A stretch of DNA of 64,000 nt from contig NZ_CP035952.1 of the NCBI RefSeq assembly GCF_004214895.1, positions 186,001-250,000 on the forward strand, read 5' to 3'. Of the stretch, positions 47,963 through 57,145 are shown piece by piece. The notes beneath the pieces were generated by a model, which was not told where the DNA came from, did no database searches, and worked only from the letters and a program-made list of their open reading frames with translations. The number at the start of each line of letters is the position of its first letter. The first letter of the stretch is position 1. Position numbers and translations under genes: made by a program. Source of the DNA: Pseudomonas tructae. GTDB taxonomy: Bacteria; Pseudomonadota; Gammaproteobacteria; Pseudomonadales; Pseudomonadaceae.

Positions 47963-48496
47963 TCAAAGATCGGCGTCTTCCACTACCCGCACCTTGGCCG
48001 CATCCATGGCATAAGCGGCATCGGCCAGGTCATTGCTGACTTTCTCGACCTTCAAGATGCCGTCGACCCACAGCGGTGTGTAGATATCGTCCAGCTTCAA
48101 CCCCTTGGGGTAACGCACCATCACCAATTGGTTCGGCGGTGGAGGCGGCACGTGGATGCAGGCGCCCGGATAAGGCACGAGGAAGAACAGTGTGCTGTTG
48201 CCCTTGGCGTCGGTCTCCAGCGGCACCGGATAACCGCCCAGGCGGATGTGCTTGCCGTTCATGGCTGCCACGGTCTTGGTCGAGTACATCACCGCCGGCA
48301 GGCCCTTGCTCTGCTTCAGGCCACCTTTATCGGTGAAGGTGCCCATGGCTTCCGGGGAGTTGTGGTCGATTTCGGGCATCTGCTCAAGGGCTTTCTGGTC
48401 CGACTGGGGCATCAACTCCAGCCAGTCGGTTTCCGGCAGTTCAGCCCGGGCCAGACCGCTGAGTAGCAACAAGGAGAGGAGAATAACGCGACGCAT
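47963..48496 (-). CDS. DUF3299 exported protein
   Basis: A 177-aa protein with a signal peptide (about 1-18, SGLARAE). Its family core includes GKHIRLGGYPVPLE, LVPYPGACIHVPPPPPNQLV and YTPLWVDGILKVEKV. DUF3299 proteins are periplasmic and of unknown function, often near ABC exporter genes; none is near here. Start at 48496. Confidence 0.85.
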   Translation of the reverse strand: MRRVILLSLLLLSGLARAELPETDWLELMPQSDQKALEQMPEIDHNSPEAMGTFTDKGGLKQSKGLPAVMYSTKTVAAMNGKHIRLGGYPVPLETDAKGNSTLFFLVPYPGACIHVPPPPPNQLVMVRYPKGLKLDDIYTPLWVDGILKVEKVSNDLADAAYAMDAAKVRVVEDADL

Positions 48497-48547
48497 GAAA
48501 AACGCTCGGCAACGATGGAATTCGGTGCCGAGCATTCTAGCCTGTCG

Positions 48548-48796
48548 TCAGCTCTTTTTGACGACCAGGCCGTAGATCACCAACAGGACAATCGCACCCA
48601 CCAGCGCGCCGAGGAAACCCGCGCCCTGCCCGGCCTGATAGATGCCCAGCGCCTGGCCGCCGTAGGTCGCGGCAAGCGATCCGGCAATGCCCAGCAAAAT
48701 GGTCATGATCCAGCCCATGCTGTCGTCGCCAGGCTTTAGAAAGCGTGCCAGCAGACCGACAATCAGGCCGATGAAGATGGTTCCGATGATACCCAT
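48548..48796 (-). CDS. GlsB/YeaQ/YmgE family small membrane protein
   Basis: An 82-aa protein of two to three hydrophobic helices and glycine zippers (IGTIFIGLIVGLLARFLKPG; GFLGALVGAIVLLVIYG). Members are transglycosylase-associated/stress-induced membrane proteins of unclear function. GAGGGA precedes the ATG at 48796. Downstream on the minus strand lies the DUF3299 gene. Confidence 0.88.
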   Translation of the reverse strand: MGIIGTIFIGLIVGLLARFLKPGDDSMGWIMTILLGIAGSLAATYGGQALGIYQAGQGAGFLGALVGAIVLLVIYGLVVKKS

Positions 48797-48822
48797 GGCA
48801 ATCCCTCTGAGTTGAATGGCGC

Positions 48823-48851
48823 ATGCCAAAGCCTAGTCAGCGCTTTGGCAT
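48823..48851 (-). terminator. Hairpin downstream of purK
   Basis: A perfect 10-bp stem ATGCCAAAGC/GCTTTGGCAT with a 9-nt loop, between the purK stop and the GlsB-type gene. No T run, so it may be Rho-assisted or only stabilising. Confidence 0.5.
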
Positions 48852-48889
48852 CCTGCCATCAGAGGGACAGCGGCGCGGGAAGGTTCCCT

Positions 48890-49972
48890 TCAGCCCTTGA
48901 TCAGGGCTTCGACCTGCTGGATTTTCTGCTCCAGGGTCACCAGGTCGTCACAGCGCAAAGTGGCGTGACCCACCTTGCGCCCGACCTTGAAGGCCTTGCC
49001 GTAGTGATGCAGGTGGCACTCATCGATGGCAACCACCTTGTCTACCGCTGGCACTTCACCGATGAAGTTGAGCATGGCGCTTTCACCGACCTTGGCGGTC
49101 GAACCCAGCGGCAGGCCGGCGACGGCGCGCAGGTGGTTTTCGAACTGGCTGCACTCGGCGCCTTCGATGGTCCAGTGCCCGGAGTTGTGCACCCGCGGGG
49201 CGATCTCGTTGGCCTTGAGGCCGCCATCGACTTCGAAGAACTCGAACGCCAGCACACCGACATAGTCGAGCTGCTTGAGCACGCGGCTGGCGTAGTCTTC
49301 GGCCAGGCCCTGGAGCAGGTGGTCTTCGCTGGCCACCGACAGGCGCAGGATGCCGCTATCGTGGGTGTTGTGCACCAACGGGTAGAAACGGGTTTCGCCA
49401 TCGCGGGCGCGCACGGCAATCAGCGAGACTTCGCCGGTGAACGGCACGAAGCCTTCGAGCAGGCAGGGGACGCTACCCAGTTCGGCAAAAGTACCCACGA
49501 CATCTTCGGCCGTGCGCAGCACTTTCTGCCCTTTGCCGTCATAACCCAGGGTGCGGGTCTTGAGCACGGCAGGCAGGCCGATGCTGGCCACGGCGGCATC
49601 CAGGTCGGCTTGCGACTGGATATCGGCGAAGGCCGGGGTGGGGATGCCCAGGTCCTTGAACATGCTCTTTTCGAACCAGCGATCGCGGGCGATGCGCAGT
49701 GACTCGGCACTTGGGTAGACCGGCACGAACTGCGACAGGAAGGCCACGGTTTCAGCCGGGACGCTTTCGAACTCGAAGGTCACCAGGTCAACTTCGTCGG
49801 CCAACTGCCGCAGGTGGTCCTGGTCACCGTAATCGGCACGCAGGTGCTCGCCCAGGGGCGCCGCGCAGGCGTCCGGAGCCGGGTCGAGGAAAGCGAAGTT
49901 CATGCCCAGCGGAGTACCTGCCAGGGCCAACATGCGGCCCAGCTGGCCGCCACCGATTACACCGATTTTCAT
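48890..49972 (-). CDS. purK: 5-(carboxyamino)imidazole ribonucleotide synthase
   Basis: A 360-aa ATP-grasp enzyme that carboxylates AIR with ATP and bicarbonate. It has IGVIGGGQLGRMLALAG at the N-terminus, KTRTLGYDGKGQ for ATP and APRVHNSGHWTIEGAECSQF near the active site. The GAGG site 10 bp before ATG 49972 fixes the start. It follows purE by 10 bp on the same strand. Confidence 0.97.
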   Translation of the reverse strand: MKIGVIGGGQLGRMLALAGTPLGMNFAFLDPAPDACAAPLGEHLRADYGDQDHLRQLADEVDLVTFEFESVPAETVAFLSQFVPVYPSAESLRIARDRWFEKSMFKDLGIPTPAFADIQSQADLDAAVASIGLPAVLKTRTLGYDGKGQKVLRTAEDVVGTFAELGSVPCLLEGFVPFTGEVSLIAVRARDGETRFYPLVHNTHDSGILRLSVASEDHLLQGLAEDYASRVLKQLDYVGVLAFEFFEVDGGLKANEIAPRVHNSGHWTIEGAECSQFENHLRAVAGLPLGSTAKVGESAMLNFIGEVPAVDKVVAIDECHLHHYGKAFKVGRKVGHATLRCDDLVTLEQKIQQVEALIKG

Positions 49973-49982
49973 GCTTTTGACC

Positions 49983-50474
49983 TCAGGCCTGGCGCGGATC
50001 TGGATTGTCCAGAACGTTGTCTGTCTGCTCAGCGCGGAACTGTTTGAGCACAGTGTGGAACTGCGGGTGCTTGGCGCCGAGGATGCTCGCCGAGAGCAGT
50101 GCGGCGTTGATCGCACCGGCCTTGCCGATGGCCAGGGTGGCAACCGGGATGCCCGCTGGCATCTGCACGATCGACAGCAGCGAGTCGACGCCCGACAGCA
50201 TCGACGACTGCACCGGCACGCCCAGCACCGGCAGGTGGGTCTTGGCCGCGCACATGCCTGGCAGGTGGGCAGCGCCACCGGCACCGGCGATGATCACTTC
50301 GATGCCACGGCCTTCGGCCTCTTCGGCATACTGGAACAGCAGGTCCGGGGTCCGGTGGGCAGATACCACCTTGACCTCGTAGGGAATGCCGAGTTTTTCC
50401 AGCATATCGGCGGTGTGGCTAAGGGTGGACCAATCGGACTTGGAGCCCATGATCACGCCAACCAGTGCACTCAT
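49983..50474 (-). CDS. purE: 5-(carboxyamino)imidazole ribonucleotide mutase
   Basis: A 163-aa enzyme with the active-site motifs [25 protein letters not shown] and [12 protein letters not shown]. It moves the carboxylate of N5-CAIR to C4 in purine synthesis. ATG 50474 with AGAGG upstream matches the usual [10 protein letters not shown] start. The frame stays open for 33 codons further upstream (ATG near 50573), probably by chance since it runs through the leader hairpin. Confidence 0.96.
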   Translation of the reverse strand: MSALVGVIMGSKSDWSTLSHTADMLEKLGIPYEVKVVSAHRTPDLLFQYAEEAEGRGIEVIIAGAGGAAHLPGMCAAKTHLPVLGVPVQSSMLSGVDSLLSIVQMPAGIPVATLAIGKAGAINAALLSASILGAKHPQFHTVLKQFRAEQTDNVLDNPDPRQA

Positions 50475-50509
50475 CGTCGAGCCTCTTCTCTTGGGCGCCC
50501 GCAGGCGCG

Positions 50510-50552
50510 TCAAAAAACAACAAGCCACGCGGGACAACCGGCGTGGCTTGTT
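50510..50552 (-). terminator. Terminator-like hairpin in the purE leader
   Basis: A perfect 12-bp stem AACAAGCCACGC/GCGTGGCTTGTT with a 10-nt loop is followed on the minus strand by GTTTTTTGA. It ends only 36 bp before the purE start. It either ends the upstream LysR transcript or attenuates purEK. Confidence 0.85.
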
Positions 50553-50563
50553 ATACGAATTAG

Positions 50564-50597
50564 GGTCGGGCATACCGACCGAAGGCCGCGCAGTATA
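50564..50597 (-). promoter_or_regulatory. Candidate -10 and first leader hairpin of purEK
   Basis: TATACT on the minus strand at 50592-50597 could be the -10 of purEK. It is followed by a small stem GGTCGG/CCGACC (50564-50580) ahead of the terminator-like hairpin. No good -35 is seen. Confidence 0.35.
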
Positions 50598-50674
50598 CCG
50601 CAAAGCAACGCCTTGGATGCACCCTGACGACCAACTGTCGGCCTTATTTTTCGGGGCTTTGGCTGACTTTCGGG

Positions 50675-51583
50675 TCAAGCTGACGCCGCCGGCCCACCCT
50701 CCAGCTTGCGCCACAACAAGCGCACATTAGCCTTGCGCACCAGGGCGCAGCGATACAAGCGAATTTCCAGTGGTACGTGCCATTGGCTGCCGCCACATAC
50801 CACCAGCTCACCGCGCTCAAGCTCGGCCCGCGCCGATAGCCTCGGTACCCAGGCGATGCCCAGGCCCTCCAGGGCCATGCTCTTGAGGCTGTCAGCCATC
50901 GCCGTTTCATAAACAGTGGTAAAGCGCAGGTTGCGCTGGCGCAGCAGCAGATTGACCGAGCGGCCGAGGAAGGCCCCGGCGCTGTAGGCCAGCAACGGCA
51001 CACTGCCTTCGCCTTCCAGGTCGAACAGCGGCTTGCCCTCGGCATCGGCGGCGCACACCGGCAGCATCTCGGTATGCCCCAGGTGCAGCGACGGGAAGAT
51101 TTCTGCATCCATCTGCAAGGCAGCATCGGGGTCATAGAAGGCCAGCATCAGGTCGCAACCGCCTTCGCGCAGGGCATGCACGGCATCGCCGACGTTGGTC
51201 GCCACCAGGCGCGTGGCAATGTTCAGGCCGTCGTTGCGCAGTTGTGCAATCCAGCGCGGGAAGAACCCCAGTGCCAGCGAGTGCGCCGCCGACACCTGAA
51301 TCACCTCGCCCTGCCCGCCTTCCAGGTGATGCAAATGGCGCAGCACTTCGCCCAGCTGGTCAACCACCGTACGCGCCGTGACCAGGAACAGCTGCCCCGC
51401 CGCCGTCAGCTCGATAGGCGTACGGGAACGGTTGACCAGGGTCAGCCCCAGCGCCGCTTCCAGGCTGCGAATGCGCCGGCTGAAGGCCGGCTGGGTGACG
51501 AAGCGGCGCTCGGCGGCCTGGGAGAAACTGCGGGTCGCGGCCAGGGCGCTGAAGTCCTCCAGCCATTTGCTCTCAAGGTTCAT
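50675..51583 (-). CDS. LysR-family regulator
   Basis: A 302-aa regulator with an N-terminal HTH ([20 protein letters not shown] then [14 protein letters not shown]) and a C-terminal ligand domain. It diverges from aspA across 177 bp and may control it. GGAGAG precedes the ATG. The inducer is unknown. Confidence 0.87.
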   Translation of the reverse strand: MNLESKWLEDFSALAATRSFSQAAERRFVTQPAFSRRIRSLEAALGLTLVNRSRTPIELTAAGQLFLVTARTVVDQLGEVLRHLHHLEGGQGEVIQVSAAHSLALGFFPRWIAQLRNDGLNIATRLVATNVGDAVHALREGGCDLMLAFYDPDAALQMDAEIFPSLHLGHTEMLPVCAADAEGKPLFDLEGEGSVPLLAYSAGAFLGRSVNLLLRQRNLRFTTVYETAMADSLKSMALEGLGIAWVPRLSARAELERGELVVCGGSQWHVPLEIRLYRCALVRKANVRLLWRKLEGGPAASA

Positions 51584-51760
51584 GGGCTCTCCAGGGATGC
51601 ACCAAAATTGAACACGCTCGATCGGCAGTTGGCGTCACATCAACCCGTATGCCGTTTGTGCATAGGTTAGCGTGCAACAGCATTGGCCGCAAAATCGGCG
51701 CCAGCCTAGGATTGGCGCCATTCCGGCATGTGCCGGGTCAAATTCGAGATGATATCTATC

Positions 51761-53185
51761 ATGTCCGCTGCTGCATCGTTCCGTGTCGAAAAAGATCTGC
51801 TTGGCACCCTCGAAGTCCCTGCCGATGCCTACTACGGTATCCAGACTCTGCGTGCTGCCAACAACTTCCACCTCTCCGGCGTTCCGCTGTCGCACTACCC
51901 TAAGCTGGTTGTGGCCCTGGCCATGGTCAAGCAGGCTGCTGCCGACGCCAACCGTGAGCTGGGTCACCTGAGCGATGCCAAGCACGCGGCCATCAGCGAA
52001 GCTTGTGCCCGTCTGATCCGCGGCGACTACCACGAGCAGTTCGTGGTCGACATGATTCAAGGCGGTGCTGGTACTTCTACCAACATGAACGCCAACGAAG
52101 TCATCGCCAACATCGCGTTGGAGGCCATGGGCCACCAGAAAGGCGAGTACAAGTACCTGCACCCGAACAACGACGTGAACATGGCGCAGTCGACCAACGA
52201 CGCCTACCCGACCGCGATCCGTCTGGGTCTGCTGCTGGGTCACGACGCCCTGCTGTCCAGCCTCGACAGCCTGATCCAGGCCTTCGCCGCCAAAGGCAAG
52301 GAATTCGACCACGTACTGAAGATGGGCCGCACCCAGCTGCAGGACGCCGTGCCGATGACCCTGGGCCAGGAATTCCGCGCCTTCGCCACCACCATGACCG
52401 AAGACCTGCAGCGCCTGCGCTCGCTGGCCCCGGAACTGCTGACTGAAATCAACCTGGGTGGTACTGCCATCGGTACCGGCATCAACGCCGACCCAGGCTA
52501 CCAGGCCCTGGCCGTTCAGCGCCTGGCCACCATCAGCGGCCAGCCGCTGGTACCGGCTGCCGACCTGATCGAAGCCACCTCGGACATGGGCGCCTTCGTC
52601 CTGTTCTCGGGCATGCTCAAGCGTACCGCGGTCAAGCTGTCGAAGATCTGCAACGACCTGCGCCTGCTGTCCAGCGGCCCACGTACCGGCATCAACGAAA
52701 TCAACCTGCCAGCGCGTCAGCCAGGCAGCTCGATCATGCCAGGCAAGGTCAACCCGGTCATCCCGGAAGCGGTCAACCAGGTGGCCTTCGCCATCATGGG
52801 CAACGACCTGGCCCTGACCGTCGCCGCCGAAGGTGGCCAACTGCAGCTGAACGTCATGGAGCCGCTGATCGCTTACAAGATCTTCGACTCGATCCGCCTG
52901 CTGCAACGCGCCATGGACATGCTGCGCGAGCACTGCATCGTCGGCATCACCGCCAACGAACAGCGCTGCCGTGAACTGGTCGAACACTCGATCGGCCTGG
53001 TCACCGCCCTGAACCCGTACATCGGCTACGAAAACGCTACCCGTATCGCGGCCATCGCCCTGGAAAGTGGCCGTGGCGTGCTGGAACTGGTACGTGAAGA
53101 AGGCCTGCTGGACGAAGAGATGCTCAACGACATCCTGCGTCCGGAAAACATGATTGCTCCGCGTCTGGTGCCGCTAAAGGCGTAA
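51761..53185 (+). CDS. aspA: Aspartate ammonia-lyase
   Basis: A 474-aa fumarase/aspartase-superfamily enzyme that converts L-aspartate to fumarate and ammonia. It has the signature GSSIMPGKVNPVIPE and the conserved GGAGTSTNMNANEVIAN and HPNNDVNMAQSTNDAYPT segments. The ATG at 51761 gives the standard N-terminus (VEKDLLGTLEVPADAYYG). A terminator follows. Confidence 0.96.
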   Translation: MSAAASFRVEKDLLGTLEVPADAYYGIQTLRAANNFHLSGVPLSHYPKLVVALAMVKQAAADANRELGHLSDAKHAAISEACARLIRGDYHEQFVVDMIQGGAGTSTNMNANEVIANIALEAMGHQKGEYKYLHPNNDVNMAQSTNDAYPTAIRLGLLLGHDALLSSLDSLIQAFAAKGKEFDHVLKMGRTQLQDAVPMTLGQEFRAFATTMTEDLQRLRSLAPELLTEINLGGTAIGTGINADPGYQALAVQRLATISGQPLVPAADLIEATSDMGAFVLFSGMLKRTAVKLSKICNDLRLLSSGPRTGINEINLPARQPGSSIMPGKVNPVIPEAVNQVAFAIMGNDLALTVAAEGGQLQLNVMEPLIAYKIFDSIRLLQRAMDMLREHCIVGITANEQRCRELVEHSIGLVTALNPYIGYENATRIAAIALESGRGVLELVREEGLLDEEMLNDILRPENMIAPRLVPLKA

Positions 53186-53240
53186 CCGATGCTGTAACAC
53201 GCTCACCAGGTCGAGGGACTAGACACCTCTCACCTTTTGA

Positions 53241-53273
53241 GGGCCCAGGGATCACTCCCCGGGCCCTTTTTTT
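53241..53273 (+). terminator. Terminator after aspA
   Basis: GGGCCCAGGG pairs with CCCCGGGCCC around a short loop and is followed by seven T. Confidence 0.92.
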
Positions 53274-53280
53274 ATGCCCT

Positions 53281-53353
53281 GTAGAAGCGGGCTTGCCCCG
53301 CGATGGGAATTGGCTGACAGACCGCAACCGCGGGGCAAGCCCGCTCCCACAGA
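53281..53353. repeat. REP pair between aspA and the symporter
   Basis: GAAGCGGGCTTGCCCCGCGAT and CCGCGGGGCAAGCCCGCTCC lie about 24 bp apart. The left arm has AAGC in place of GAGC at its outer end. Confidence 0.88.
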
Positions 53354-53474
53354 GGGCATATCAGCCACGCCAAGGCAGACGTGCGGCGCTCGCATCGGTA
53401 TAGTGCCCGCCCTCTCGCGTGTCGGCACCCCGGCGTTGCACGCAGTAAAAGTCATTAAAAGCGAGGAACACTCC

Positions 53475-54890
53475 ATGCTTGAAGTCATTAACGACTTCCT
53501 CTCGGGCAAGGTACTGATCGTGCTCATTGTCGGTCTGGGCAGTTACTTCACGATCCGCTCGCGTTTCGTTCAGTTGCGTTACTTCACCCACATGTTCGCC
53601 GTTTTTCGCGACAGCCTGCGTAGCAGCAGCGAACAACTGAGCTCGTTCCAGGCACTGATGCTCAGCCTGGCCGGTCGCGTCGGTGCCGGCAATATTGCCG
53701 GGGTCGGCATCGCCGTAACCCTCGGCGGCCCGGGTGCGGTGTTCTGGATGTGGGTGACCGCGCTGGTGGGCATGTCCAGCAGTTTCATCGAGTGCACCCT
53801 CGGCCAGCTGTACAAGCGTTGCGACAGCGAAGGCCAGTACCGCGGCGGCCCGTCGTATTACATCGAACACGGCCTGGGCAAACGCTGGCTGGGCATGGTC
53901 ATGGCCTTCCTGCTGCTGGTGACCTTCGGTTTCGCCTTCAACGGCCTGCAAGCCCACGCCGTGACCCACTCGCTGAACAATGCCTTCCAGTTCGACACCA
54001 CCTACACCGGCATTGCCCTGGCGGTGCTGCTGGGCCTGGTGTTCATCGGTGGCATCAAGCGTATCGCCGCCGTGGCCGACCTGTTGGTACCGGTCAAGAC
54101 CCTCGCCTACATCGCCGTGACCCTGTACGTGATCGTGCTGCAGTTCGACCAGGTGCCGGACATGCTGATGACCATCGTCAGAAGCGCCTTCGGCCTGGAT
54201 CAGGTGTTCGGCGGCCTGGTCGGCAGCGCCATTATCATGGGCGTCAAACGCGGGGTGTTCGCCAACGAAGCCGGCCTTGGCAGCGCGCCCAACGTCGCCG
54301 CCGTCGCCGAAGTCGATCACCCGATTGCCCAAGGCGTGGTCCAGGCGTTCTCGGTGTTTCTCGACACGTTCATCATCTGTACCTGCACAGCCTTGCTGAT
54401 CCTGCTCTCGGGCTTCTATACCCCGGGCTTCGAAGGTGACGGCATCGCCCTGACGCAGAATTCGCTGGCGGCCGTGGTCGGTGACTGGGGGCGGGTCTTC
54501 ATCAGCGTGGCGCTGGCGCTGTTCGTGTTTACCTCGATCCTCTACAACTACTACCTGGGCGAGAGCAACCTGCGCTATCTGGTCGGTGACAATCGCAAGG
54601 CCCTGATCGGCTATCGCGCCCTGGTGCTGCTGCTGATCTTCTGGGGCGCGGTGCAAAACCTGGGGACGGTGTTCGCGTTCGCCGACATCACCATGACCTG
54701 CCTGGCCTTCGTCAACCTGATCGCCCTGGCCCTGCTGTTCAAGGTGGCCATGCGCATCCTGCGCGACTACGACGACCAGCGCGCTGCCGGGATCAAAACG
54801 CCAGTGTTCGATTCGGCCAAGTTCGCCGACCTGGACCTCGACCGCAAAGCCTGGCCGGCCAAAATCCAAGGCCAGGACGCCAAGCGCTGA
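53475..54890 (+). CDS. AGCS family alanine/glycine:Na+ symporter
   Basis: A 471-aa membrane protein with the family signature (SLAGRVGAGNIAGVGIAV) and about ten to eleven helices. It also has KRGVFANEAGLGSAPNVAA. It imports alanine, glycine or a related amino acid with Na+. GCGAGGA precedes the ATG. Its place between aspA and an asparaginase gene suggests a role in using Asp/Asn-type amino acids. Confidence 0.92.
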   Translation: MLEVINDFLSGKVLIVLIVGLGSYFTIRSRFVQLRYFTHMFAVFRDSLRSSSEQLSSFQALMLSLAGRVGAGNIAGVGIAVTLGGPGAVFWMWVTALVGMSSSFIECTLGQLYKRCDSEGQYRGGPSYYIEHGLGKRWLGMVMAFLLLVTFGFAFNGLQAHAVTHSLNNAFQFDTTYTGIALAVLLGLVFIGGIKRIAAVADLLVPVKTLAYIAVTLYVIVLQFDQVPDMLMTIVRSAFGLDQVFGGLVGSAIIMGVKRGVFANEAGLGSAPNVAAVAEVDHPIAQGVVQAFSVFLDTFIICTCTALLILLSGFYTPGFEGDGIALTQNSLAAVVGDWGRVFISVALALFVFTSILYNYYLGESNLRYLVGDNRKALIGYRALVLLLIFWGAVQNLGTVFAFADITMTCLAFVNLIALALLFKVAMRILRDYDDQRAAGIKTPVFDSAKFADLDLDRKAWPAKIQGQDAKR

Positions 54891-54915
54891 CAGCCAGCCG
54901 GGTGATGGCGTACTG

Positions 54916-54939
54916 TGGTCGGCTTCCCCAAGCCGACCA
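54916..54939. other. Perfect 10-bp hairpin before the asparaginase gene
   Basis: TGGTCGGCTT/AAGCCGACCA with a CCCC loop, 13 bp before the ATG and directly next to the GGAG ribosome site. No T tail. Confidence 0.6.
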
Positions 54940-54952
54940 TGGAGACAGGCGA

Positions 54953-55951
54953 ATGACCCCGGCAACTGCGCAACCGGCCTACAACATCATGGTGCTGTAC
55001 ACCGGCGGCACCATCGGCATGCAAGCCAGCGCCAACGGCCTGGCCCCGGCCTCGGGCTTCGAGCAACGGATGCGCGAGCAACTGGCCGGGCATGCCAACA
55101 TTCCCAGCTGGCAGTTCCGTGAACTGCTGCCGCTGATCGACAGCGCCAACATGACCCCCCAGTACTGGCAGCGTTTGCGCGCAGCGATCATCGATGCGGT
55201 CGACAACCAAGGCTGCGATGCCGTGCTGATCCTGCATGGCACCGACACCCTGGCGTACAGCGCTGCCGCCATGAGCTTCCAGTTGCTTGGCCTGCAAGCC
55301 CCGGTATTGTTCACCGGCTCCATGCTGCCGGCCGGTGTCGCCAACAGCGATGCCTGGGAAAACCTTACGGGCGCATTGCAGACCCTGGCTGCCGGGGTTG
55401 CGCCGGGTGTGCAACTGTACTTCCACGGTGAACTGCTAGCTCCGCACCGGACCGCCAAGGTCCGCAGTTCTGGCCGTCATCCATTCGTTACCCTCAAGCG
55501 TTTTGCCGGCTCTGGCGCAGTGCAGCCCGTGCCTGCGACGCTTGACTACCGCCAGCCGAAGCAGGTCGCCAATGTCGCTGTACTGCCACTGGTACCGGGG
55601 TTTTCCGCGGTGCTGTTGCAGGCCGCGCTGTCCAGCGGTGCACAGGGTTTGGTACTCGAATGTTTTGGCAGCGGCACCGGCCCGTCCGACAACCCCGACT
55701 TTCTCGCCGCCCTGGCCAAGGCTCACGCTCAAGGCATCGTCGTGGTGGCCATCACCCAGTGCCATGAAGGCGGAGTCGAACTGGACATCTATGAGGCCGG
55801 CAGCCGCCTGCGCCAGGTCGGAGTGTTGTCAGGTGGCGGCATGACCCGCGAGGCCCTGTTCGGCAAGTTGCAGTTGCTGCTGGGCAGCGGCTTGCCGGTA
55901 GCCGAGGCGCGACGGCTGGTGGAGCAGGATCTTTGCGGGGAATTGCAGTAA
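54953..55951 (+). CDS. ansA: Type I (cytosolic) L-asparaginase
   Basis: A 332-aa protein without a signal peptide. It has both catalytic threonine motifs: YTGGTIGMQ (residues 16-24) and HGTDTLAYSA. The lack of export sequence and the length point to the low-affinity cytoplasmic enzyme that releases ammonia and aspartate, the substrate of the nearby aspA product. The ATG at 54953 is in front of the conserved core and has GGAGACAGG upstream. Confidence 0.9.
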   Translation: MTPATAQPAYNIMVLYTGGTIGMQASANGLAPASGFEQRMREQLAGHANIPSWQFRELLPLIDSANMTPQYWQRLRAAIIDAVDNQGCDAVLILHGTDTLAYSAAAMSFQLLGLQAPVLFTGSMLPAGVANSDAWENLTGALQTLAAGVAPGVQLYFHGELLAPHRTAKVRSSGRHPFVTLKRFAGSGAVQPVPATLDYRQPKQVANVAVLPLVPGFSAVLLQAALSSGAQGLVLECFGSGTGPSDNPDFLAALAKAHAQGIVVVAITQCHEGGVELDIYEAGSRLRQVGVLSGGGMTREALFGKLQLLLGSGLPVAEARRLVEQDLCGELQ

Positions 55952-56011
55952 GCGGCTCAAGGCATACAAATTGCTCGGCTTGTTCGGCCAACCTGTCGAA
56001 AGAAGCCGAGC

Positions 56012-57004
56012 ATGCTCCATTCACACCTCACCACCCTGAATGCCGTGTCCCTGGTTCTGCAAGCCTTTCAAGGCCAGGGCCCTGGCGATGAGGCACTGCT
56101 TGCCGGCAGCGGCATCAGCCCGGCTGACCTGGGCCGCGCCGACTCACGCATCACCACCCGCCAGGAGATGCTGGTGTGCGCCAATGCCGTGGCCCAGCGC
56201 CGCGAAGTGGGTCTGGAGCTGGGCCGGCGCATGCATGTTTCCTGCTACGGCATGCTCGGTTACGCCCTGCTCTCCAGTGCCACCTTAGGTGACGCTTTGC
56301 GCCTGGCGATGCAGTATCCGGCGCTACTGGGAACACTTTTCCAACTGCGCCTGATCGATGATGGCGAGCGCGTCTGGTTCAGCGCCAGCAACTATCGCGA
56401 AGATCCTCAGCTGGCAGCCTTCAATGCCGAGTTCTGCCTGACTTCGCTGAAAGTCATCTGCGACGACCTGCTCGGCCATCCCCTGCCGCTGCTGGCAACG
56501 CGCTTCGCCCATCCGGCCCCCGAGTACCACGCGTTGTATAGCGACAGCTTCCCCTGTCCGTTACGTTTCGAGGCGGCGGACAACGCTTTCGCCTTCGCCC
56601 GCAGCTGGCTGGAACAGCCCTTGCCACTGGCCGACCGGATCACCCACCGGGCCATGAGCGAGCGCTGCCGGCGGCTTAACCTGGAGTTCACCGGGCGCCA
56701 GGCCTGGCTCGGACGAATCCGCCAACTGCTGCTTGAACAACTCGATGCCGCCCCTGGTCTGGAAGGCCTGGCACGGCAGATGAACTGTTCATCGCGCACC
56801 CTGCGCCGACACCTGCAGGAGCTGGGCAGCAGCTATCAACAGCTGCTCGACGAACTGCGTTTCGAGCGCGCCAAACAGCTGTTGGCCGAAGATCAGCTAC
56901 CGATCTACCGCATCGCCGAACTGCTCGGCTTCAGCGAAACGGCCAGCTTTCGTCACGCGTTCATGCGCTGGAGCGGGGTTGCGCCGAGCCACTTCCGCGC
57001 CTGA
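56012..57004 (+). CDS. AraC-family regulator (OruR-like layout)
   Basis: A 330-aa regulator with an N-terminal arabinose-binding-like domain (about 15-195, MHVSCYGMLGYALLSSATLGDAL) and a C-terminal double HTH (MNCSSRTLRRHLQELGSSYQ and IYRIAELLGFSETASFRHAF). It lies directly upstream of a polyamine gene pair on the same strand, 141 bp away, so control of those genes is a fair guess. Confidence 0.88.
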   Translation: MLHSHLTTLNAVSLVLQAFQGQGPGDEALLAGSGISPADLGRADSRITTRQEMLVCANAVAQRREVGLELGRRMHVSCYGMLGYALLSSATLGDALRLAMQYPALLGTLFQLRLIDDGERVWFSASNYREDPQLAAFNAEFCLTSLKVICDDLLGHPLPLLATRFAHPAPEYHALYSDSFPCPLRFEAADNAFAFARSWLEQPLPLADRITHRAMSERCRRLNLEFTGRQAWLGRIRQLLLEQLDAAPGLEGLARQMNCSSRTLRRHLQELGSSYQQLLDELRFERAKQLLAEDQLPIYRIAELLGFSETASFRHAFMRWSGVAPSHFRA

Positions 57005-57145
57005 ATGCAGCGGCTGCACCGCCAGGGGGCGAAATCCGGACAACCCGGTTGGCCATAACAATCCCCTTTTGGCCGTTTCCGTCGTTCTGCCCCGGGCCCG
57101 CGCCACCAACAATGGAGCGACGCCAGTGACCCGGAGAACAACAAA

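Noticed and set aside
50475..50573. In-frame N-terminal extension of purE
   Set aside because: The extra 33 codons run through the leader hairpin, lack homology to PurE and have no ribosome site; the ATG at 50474 has one.
53354..53474. Glycine riboswitch before the AGCS symporter
   Set aside because: The leader is short and lacks the conserved tandem-aptamer core.
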